Shown here: one piece after another, positions 57,481-64,000 of the stretch
Numbering within the stretch: the stretch's first letter is position 1
Layout: each line of letters starts with the position of its first letter
From: Mariannaea sp. PMI_226
Taxonomy: Eukaryota; Ascomycota; Sordariomycetes; Hypocreales; Nectriaceae
Assembly: GCA_024336345.1 (NCBI GenBank)
Contig: JANFOG010000002.1
Span: 2,790,001 to 2,854,000, forward strand
Reading direction: 5' to 3'
DNA length: 64,000 nt
Made by a program: the position numbers and the translations under genes
The notes under the pieces: model-generated
Database searches by the model: none
The model's input: only the letters and a program-made list of their open reading frames with translations
Told to the model about the DNA's origin: nothing

Positions 57481-59993
57481 GACATTAACAAAGCTCCCAT
57501 GCCTTGTCTTCCTTTCTTTTTTTTCTATTTTCCTTTTTCTTTTCCGATTATGAGCAATCGCCTGCAAGCTTCAGAACAGGGTCCCAACTGCCATCAGTGC
57601 CTCGTTTTCTGATTCGATGAAATAATATTCGTAATTACAAGGTGGACGTCGTGGACTACGTAGTGCACACTCGCCCATCGTTGGCATTTACACTGAACTG
57701 TGATGGCTGCAGGAGGTGATATTAACCGGAAGCACGTGAGAAGGTCGAAACACGGAGAGAATCATAGAGAGGGCAAAGGACCGGAGGCCATCAAGTCACT
57801 TTCTACCCAAGCAGAGAGCAAGCTATCAAGTAATGTACCGTATTACGGATACGGAATATCCATATGGCTGCCTATAGAACCTGTCCAATCATCTTGACAA
57901 GGAGAGGACTAAAAAGATGGAGAGCCAACTGTCCGAAGCAATCCGGGAAGACAACCAAGGTGCTACGTCCAAAAGACATGCAAGAGAGAAAAAGTACGGA
58001 CCGGCAACAACACGGTGCAGTAAACCAGGTAGGTAACTAACTAACTTGGTCCTGGATGTCCATTCCGAATACCAACAGGCTGCATGTTCCTCTCTGGTTC
58101 TTCATTGCCAGAACGGGTTTAAATTAATTACCCAGGTATCATGTTCATACCCTGGCATGTTCTCTGACTTCATGCTGCCGTAACGATCTTGTACCCCGTC
58201 GTAGTACTTCCCCTGGCCTTCGGTTTCCATAGCAGGATTTTCGCTATAAGTTGCTGACAGGGAGTGTATAACAATCCAATCCATACTTCTTGTATCCATC
58301 GATTCAATTTTATAGTTTCATCTGCCAGTCGTTTTCTATGTGACCCTGTGCCCGTTCCCGTTCGCAAAACTACCACGTAGATGGCCATAATAAACTGACA
58401 TTCTATTTTACCTTAGGTTTTCATGTATTATTTTTACCTTTCGTTTTCATTTTCACGTTTACTAATAACCTGCTGCTCTGGTTACCGCTTTTCTCGTTTG
58501 GTTGTCTAGAGTGAAGCCCACGCTGGGTTCAATTGTCAAGGTTCCAGGAGCCTCGACCAAAAGAAGCCTCTCTAACCTCTGGCGTTTCGAGGATGTGTCG
58601 TTGTCCTCATTCTCTCCATGCGGACTCCTTTTCGTCCATTTATCTTACCTGACCCGTCATGTCTTAAAATCCCCCGTCAAGTGACCGGCGTGCTGTTCAC
58701 CGCCGCCCTCAATTGGTGCACAAGCAGCCCGCTCAGGGCCTTGGTTGTACCTCCCACTACCAATCAAGGTACCCAGGGTCCTCTAACCAGTAGGTAGGTA
58801 CCTGCCAACCTCAACCTTGTCAATGTAATTTTCTTTCCCTTCATTCATCAATCTTGCATCTCCATCTCATCTTGTTTTCCTCTCGTCTGGCATGTTTCCA
58901 TTTTCCCTCTTTCCATTCTTCTTCGTCGGCTTCTTCCCCTTCTAGGTCGGTTCTGCCGCCCACTTTCAGTGTCTCTTAATTCTTCCGTGCTGGTTGTTTT
59001 CCTAACCAAAGACACCCCTCTCCCTTCCCCCCCCCCCGGCGTCAACTTACCCAAGCAACTACACGCCAAATACCCCATGACTATCAGATGAGAAAGTCGC
59101 GGTACTCAATCAAATCAGAGCTCTATTTACGGGGTACGAAAAATTAAGACACACACCAGAATCGCGAGGATCACACTGCGCCTTGCGTCTTAGTTTCCAG
59201 CCTCGTTCTCTGTCTCTCCCCCTGCATCAAGTCTCCCCTCCCGTTCTCCGTGACCGTTTCTGCGCCGAATGAAGCCTCGTCGTCCAAACAAATCAGCATT
59301 TCCTTGATAAGACGACGCGGCTGGGGGACCTCATCTCAGTTTCCCGCCCAGACGGGTAGCCTACCTTAGCCAACCGACTACCCGACGCGCCACTGGAACA
59401 GCGCATCCATCGCACATCATCTGGCAGCCCGATCCTCCTGCAGGTGCCTGCTGGCTTACGACGGGGGGCCTCCAGTCTCCAATCGCAGTGGAAGTCACGG
59501 CTGCATTTCGCACTCTGTGGCCCGCAGTCCATCTCCACCTGCCTACAAGCTCGCTCACAGCCTTTCTGTCCAGGCCACTTGCGCCCCCCCGTTAATCCAT
59601 CCCATCTCCCTTTCCTGTTTCTCACATCCAGTCGCTCCCTTGCTCGTCCGTCCGCCCCCCGGCATTGTCGGGGCCCAGACGTCGGCCCTGTTCTCAGCTT
59701 GGCTTTTTGGGTTCTTGTATTCAACTGTGACCCCCTGGATATCAACATTGTGGCAATTTGGGGCGGCGACTTCTGCCGTGAGGACACCAGTCCCGAGACA
59801 AAGGATCATCCACGATATCGATTTCGGGCAACCAGCCTTCGTTTCACCTCACATACAATAGCTCCCATCCTCCCCTTCTGCTCGTCCTCAAGATAAGCGG
59901 TCTGCAACCGCTGATTCTAATCCCGCTCGAAAACCAAAGCTGGTCTGGCGCTACCTCCCTCTACTCCTGGGGGGGTTTGCATCTAGTGATTAA

Positions 59994-62900
59994 ATGAGTA
60001 CCAGTCAGTCAATTCCGACGACGTTCGCCGTCGCCCACAGTACGGCATCCGACCTCTCCCACCTTAGCGACTCAGAAGATTCGTACATCCCCAAGACGCC
60101 TTGTTCTATCAGCGACGCTGGTGGGAGTTTCAGAGCCGTTGAAGCAGACGCTGCACCTATCACGGGCGTAGACTTGGCCGTGGGCCTCAGTAACGACCTC
60201 CACCAGCGCGACCAGGACCATGATGCGCCCAGCGACCTGCTGAAATTCGCTGACGTCCCCAGTCAGCTCTCTCACCTGCCATTCACCCCCAACTCGACTG
60301 ATCCCTCCACCACCCACGCTCCAAGCCCAAATTCTAACTTATCCTCTGCCACCACCACAACGACTCTTTTAACGACCACTCCTTCTGTTGTTTCTACTGA
60401 AACCCCTACCCCTGCCAACTCAGCTGCTTCAATTTCTTCCTCGACGACGATTGCCACCACCACCACGTCACAACCCCCTTCTCCCCTTCCGACTACTGCC
60501 ATCCGAAAGACTTCTCCTGGACTGGCTGCCCGCCTCAAAGCCCTTGGGTTCGGTTCCTCGAAAACTGCCGCTTCTGCTGCGGCCGCACAGCAGTTCGACC
60601 ACATCGGTCGCCTGGACGAGGATCAGCTTCGCCAGTTGGACGAAAAACATCAGGCGGGCTCGATCACGTCGGTCATCACCCGGCGCGGTCGCCCTTGGAA
60701 GGGTATCTCGTCCTCCAAGCTTGATGCCCCCGCCGCGCTTGACATTGAAGTACCATCCATCAGAGCCGACGACACTTCACCCACAGTCAACCTACTCCCC
60801 GAGATCGAAACACCAGATCCTTTGGATATGGACACCTACAAATACCGCCTGCCCGACCACACCAATGGGAACGGGACCAAAGTCACCCTCGATACCCGTC
60901 GCGAACATATAGAGCGATCCACGGCCCCTCCGACTCCCGATGAATCCGTCCCTCCACCTCCTCCTCCCAAAGACACGCCCCCTGCTTCCACACCCGGACC
61001 GACCACACCACCGGTCGAGTTTCAACCTAATCTCAATTCCTATTTTACTCCAAGCCATAACCGTCCCCAATCTATTTACACCTTATCGAGAGTTTCTTTC
61101 GCGAATCAACTTGCTCAACTTACTGCTCTACAACTGCCAGACGCTGGATCCCTAGCGAGCCAAGTCGCGGCAATTCCCACTGCCCAAATCGCCGCGAAGG
61201 CTCTTATCAATGCTGCTGATCAAATCAGAAGTTGGATATTTAAGGCTTCCGAAGTTGTTGGCGGTCTTGATAGCGAAGATGATGTCGAATGGGCTGCCGC
61301 AGGCGGTAGAGAAGGACTTGCCGAGGTGGAAAATGCCATCACGCGTTTCGAAGAACTTGTCAACGCATACGTTTGCGCTATTGAGCAGCTTCAGAATCGA
61401 GATGACATTGCCAATGTTCCCCTGAGCGATCTTAATCAAGCTGTTGCTCAGATGGAGTCGGTTATCAGGGAGTGGGAGAAGATCCGATACACTTTGCAGA
61501 TTGTCAGGGGACAGGTTGAAATCGCTATGGAGTGGGAGGAGCTTTGGAACATCGTCCTGGGCGACATTCAAGGTGAGATGGATGAGCTCAGCAGGCTGGT
61601 ATTTGAGATGGAGGAACGGCGACATAAGAGTCTGATGGCCGCTGCTAGTGGGGACAGTGTTGACATTGGCGATCTGGAAACTATTGTTGAGGAAACACCT
61701 CCCCAGGCGACCCGACTTCAGGCACAAAGCCGCTACAGCCTACCACCGGCTTTTCCTGTGAGCCCAAGCTCCCCTGGCACGCCAACCTTGTCCCAGGACG
61801 ATTCTAGCCTCCTAGCGCTTTTCGCTCGTATGCAGCCTTTGAGGGCCTCGCTCGACTTTTTACCAATGCGACTATCTATGTTCGAAGCAACCGCAGAAAG
61901 GTCCTTTCCTACAGCTTGTGAAGAACTCAATATGCGCCATGAAGGACTTGATGCGAGTTACAAGAAGCTAGAAAAGGATGCTGAATCTCTGCGCAAAGAA
62001 CTTGGTGAGGATAGATGGGTTCTTGTTTTCCGCGGTGCTGGACGACAGGCCCAGAAGATGCACGAATCTGTCGAGCGTTCCTTGCTCAAGCTAAAGGAAG
62101 CGGTGGATGCTGGTCTACACCTTACCAACCAGCCAGCAATGACGAAGAAGTTGGAAAGCTACGAGGTCAAGAAGACGCATTATGGCCCTGCCATTGAGCG
62201 AGTCCTCGCAATCATCGACAAGGGTGTGAGGGACCGTTTGACTGTAAATGGAGAAATTCTGCGACTACATACCGACATGCAAGCACGATGGGATGCACTC
62301 AAATTTCAGATGAGAGAGGCTGAGACGATGATCGAGGATATTCAGATCGAAAAGAATCAGCTCAGAGATTCCATCTCAAGTATGTTGTCCAACGATGTAT
62401 CAACATTAGGAAGTGGACGTGAGACTCCTGGAAGCTCGCCGCCTTCATCAGTGATTATGTCGAGCCTGGGTCTCGACCCTTACACACCGACCTCTAAGCC
62501 TGCAAAGGTCAGATCATCAAGCGGAGCCACGAAACGCACTATCCCTACAAACAGACGGCATTCCTCGCTTCCTGCTCCCACGGCACATCTTGGAAGGAAG
62601 CCGGGGTTTTCTCGACTATCGACCGTCGCCAACACCCCCACGAACCTTACTACGAACCAAATGAGACGGCCTAGCTCCATTGTTGACAATCGACCACGCT
62701 GGAATGTTACCACGAACACCAAGAACGTAGATACGGGTCACAACTTCAAGCCGTTGACTCTGACAACGCCCAGTCCCTACGCCAGGAAAAGTCCTGCGAC
62801 CCAGAGGTCAGTCGGGTCAGTCACACCCGGCTCCGCATCAAAGCTCCCAACAATGCGTAGTCCTATGACGAGGGCTGCTTCGGAATCGCCCAAACCTTCT

Positions 62901-63317
62901 CCTCGAGTTGGAGTTCCTCCACGAGCTGGCCGAGCTGATGATACACCCACTAGATCTGGGCATTCGCGACTCTCGTTCCGTGAGCGACTCGCCTCACCTG
63001 GTCCATATTCTCAACAAGTGGTGGCTAGATCACGCCTTAGCACTCATGCGACGACGAGCGTGCTAGAAACTGGTCGTCGGTCTTCACTCCAACTCGCAGG
63101 ATCAACGACAAATGAGTCTGAGCCACGGGCGGGCAGGCCAGCCAGCTCCCTAGCCTCGTCTTCGAGGAGGAGTAGTTTTCTCCCTCCCACTCAGGCCATG
63201 GGGAAGGAGGGAGAGACGGATCAAAACACCGCTCAAGCTATCGCGGGGGCCAGAAGTGCCATGCGCAAGGTCACACCGACCGAAGCCAGGGACCTCAAAC
63301 CACGATGGCGCCATTAG
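59994..63317 (+). CDS. KAR9: Kar9-type cortical/spindle-positioning protein
   Basis: Kar9 links the microtubule plus-end protein Bim1/EB1 to myosin V or the cortex, orienting nuclei and spindles. This single frame gives 1107 residues. About 1-350 is Ser/Thr/Pro-rich and disordered, with Thr runs. From about 350 to 810 lies a long helical region matching the fungal KAR9 domain (YTLSRVSFANQLAQLTALQL, then AAKALINAADQIRSWIFKAS and VIREWEKIRYTLQIVRGQVE). The C-terminal third is basic, Ser/Pro-rich and disordered. It contains two SxLP motifs, S857-S-L-P860 and S949-K-L-P952, of the kind EB1 proteins bind. Filamentous-fungal Kar9 is longer than yeast Kar9 (644). Family assignment rests on my memory of the domain, not on a search. 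Confidence 0.87.
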   Translation: MSTSQSIPTTFAVAHSTASDLSHLSDSEDSYIPKTPCSISDAGGSFRAVEADAAPITGVDLAVGLSNDLHQRDQDHDAPSDLLKFADVPSQLSHLPFTPNSTDPSTTHAPSPNSNLSSATTTTTLLTTTPSVVSTETPTPANSAASISSSTTIATTTTSQPPSPLPTTAIRKTSPGLAARLKALGFGSSKTAASAAAAQQFDHIGRLDEDQLRQLDEKHQAGSITSVITRRGRPWKGISSSKLDAPAALDIEVPSIRADDTSPTVNLLPEIETPDPLDMDTYKYRLPDHTNGNGTKVTLDTRREHIERSTAPPTPDESVPPPPPPKDTPPASTPGPTTPPVEFQPNLNSYFTPSHNRPQSIYTLSRVSFANQLAQLTALQLPDAGSLASQVAAIPTAQIAAKALINAADQIRSWIFKASEVVGGLDSEDDVEWAAAGGREGLAEVENAITRFEELVNAYVCAIEQLQNRDDIANVPLSDLNQAVAQMESVIREWEKIRYTLQIVRGQVEIAMEWEELWNIVLGDIQGEMDELSRLVFEMEERRHKSLMAAASGDSVDIGDLETIVEETPPQATRLQAQSRYSLPPAFPVSPSSPGTPTLSQDDSSLLALFARMQPLRASLDFLPMRLSMFEATAERSFPTACEELNMRHEGLDASYKKLEKDAESLRKELGEDRWVLVFRGAGRQAQKMHESVERSLLKLKEAVDAGLHLTNQPAMTKKLESYEVKKTHYGPAIERVLAIIDKGVRDRLTVNGEILRLHTDMQARWDALKFQMREAETMIEDIQIEKNQLRDSISSMLSNDVSTLGSGRETPGSSPPSSVIMSSLGLDPYTPTSKPAKVRSSSGATKRTIPTNRRHSSLPAPTAHLGRKPGFSRLSTVANTPTNLTTNQMRRPSSIVDNRPRWNVTTNTKNVDTGHNFKPLTLTTPSPYARKSPATQRSVGSVTPGSASKLPTMRSPMTRAASESPKPSPRVGVPPRAGRADDTPTRSGHSRLSFRERLASPGPYSQQVVARSRLSTHATTSVLETGRRSSLQLAGSTTNESEPRAGRPASSLASSSRRSSFLPPTQAMGKEGETDQNTAQAIAGARSAMRKVTPTEARDLKPRWRH

Positions 63318-64000
63318 CCTTTTCCTTGACGACCAGTTTTTCTGATCTTGCCTCAGCAACAACTCAGCTAGTTGCATCCACGCTCGCTCTAACGGCCCCG
63401 GAGAAAGCGTCTCAAACTTATCTTCATGTTACACATTTTCTCGTTGCGAATTGAATTGAGTTGATCAGCACTGCTTCAGATTGTAGATATATTCAGCGCC
63501 ATGGGACTACGGGAGATTGGCGTATCCTCTTTTTGACTTTGAACAAGACCGATTTTACTTGTACAGCATGGCGCACAGGGCTATCGGCAGGGTGGCTCAA
63601 ACGACGGAGTTCAATGGGAAACGACCAGAGAGGCGCGGAACTGTATTCGATTTAATTTCTTCTTTGGGATCTCGACATGGTTCTATGAGGGATCTTACTC
63701 ATGTACTCTCTCATCTTTATGTATAGCAGTAGTGATATACTCAAATTACGCCCTCTAATTAAACTACCCAGAGACAAGGACCGAAGGTTGTTTGACTGGT
63801 AGCTACAGAATTCTTTTAAAAATTGAACTGGGGTGCTCGATTCGACACCCTCCAGACGATTCATTCTCACGTACGTTGCATAGTGACACATGTTTGCTGA
63901 GGAAATATGTTTGGTTTTCTTGTGATGTATTTGGGTGCTTACAAGATTAAACCCCCTTTCCTCTGCCTCCGCCCGCCTCTCTGTGGTTCTCTATATTGTA
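63318..64000. other. 3' flank of KAR9 to window end
   Basis: 683 bp. A 69-aa frame at 63517-63726 starts without ATG and is not supported. No RNA gene or repeat was seen. A gene beginning beyond 64000 may use part of this sequence. Confidence 0.45.

Larger units (their letters stand above)
54232..59993. other. Long divergent interval upstream of the 528-aa gene and KAR9
   Basis: 5.8 kb without a credible ORF. It contains short tandem repeats (56474-56498, 56813-56833) and a TAGGTA/GTACCT cluster at 57165-57470. Pyrimidine-rich sequence at 58840-59290 and 59500-59990 looks like promoter and leader of KAR9. ORFs at 59444-59896 are Pro/Ser/Arg-rich and unsupported, though short upstream ORFs in a KAR9 leader cannot be excluded. 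Confidence 0.5.

Noticed and set aside
63517..63726. 69-aa ORF after KAR9
   Set aside because: No ATG start, no recognisable motif, and it lies in the likely 3' UTR of KAR9.

Overview
This window is nuclear DNA of a filamentous ascomycete, most likely a Sordariomycete and possibly of the order Hypocreales. The class is an inference from overall style, without any database search. The direct evidence is the set of protein families (UTP20, CDC25 of the nimT type, POL5, KAR9, RanGAP, proteasome and CCT subunits). Introns are short, mostly 48-141 bp, with GTRNGT donors, CTAAC/CTAAT branch sites and YAG acceptors. There is also an intron-containing tRNA-Tyr. I see no CRISPR array, bacterial operon, transposon with recognisable coding sequence, or secondary-metabolite cluster.

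Layout. 1-411 is the 3' part of a ZIM17-type mitochondrial zinc-finger gene (+). 807-8760 is UTP20 (-), divergent from a CWF19-like/Drn1 gene at 9168-10866 (+). CDC25 lies at 12599-14484 (-, four exons). A gene-poor stretch of about 12 kb (14485-26474) separates it from the divergent POL5 gene (26475-29577, +), which converges with proteasome alpha-7/PRE10 (29853-30917, -). After 3.5 kb come a glutamine-rich protein (34488-35432, +), RanGAP/RNA1 (36401-37729, -) and cytochrome c1/CYT1 (38344-39655, +). A Cys-rich zinc-binding protein (41372-42073, +) follows, then RPT1 (42621-44099, -) head-to-head with CCT4 (44565-46357, +). Next are a small unnamed coiled-coil protein (46726-47228, +), COX17 (47460-47847, -), a long small heat shock protein with an RGG domain (49940-51139, +) and tRNA-Tyr (51861-51946, +). 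The window ends with an unnamed 528-aa protein (52645-54231, -) divergent from KAR9 (59994-63317, +).

How the genes relate. They are mainly housekeeping genes, not a pathway. Loose themes are ribosome assembly and RNA processing (UTP20, POL5, CWF19-like), proteostasis (PRE10, RPT1, CCT4, the small heat shock protein, and ZIM17 for mitochondrial Hsp70) and respiration (CYT1, COX17). Spacing follows orientation: most convergent spacers are 0.2-1 kb, while several divergent intervals are very long (12 kb, 5.8 kb, 3.6 kb) and carry scattered TAGGTA/GTACCT-type motifs.

I did not find a convincing new multi-gene system. The observations most worth following are the RGG-domain small heat shock protein, the coding-empty 12-kb interval, the two proteasome genes whose first coding exon is only the start codon, and splice-like signals after the glutamine-rich ORF. 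All exon boundaries below were deduced by reading frame and splice consensus and are not confirmed by transcripts.
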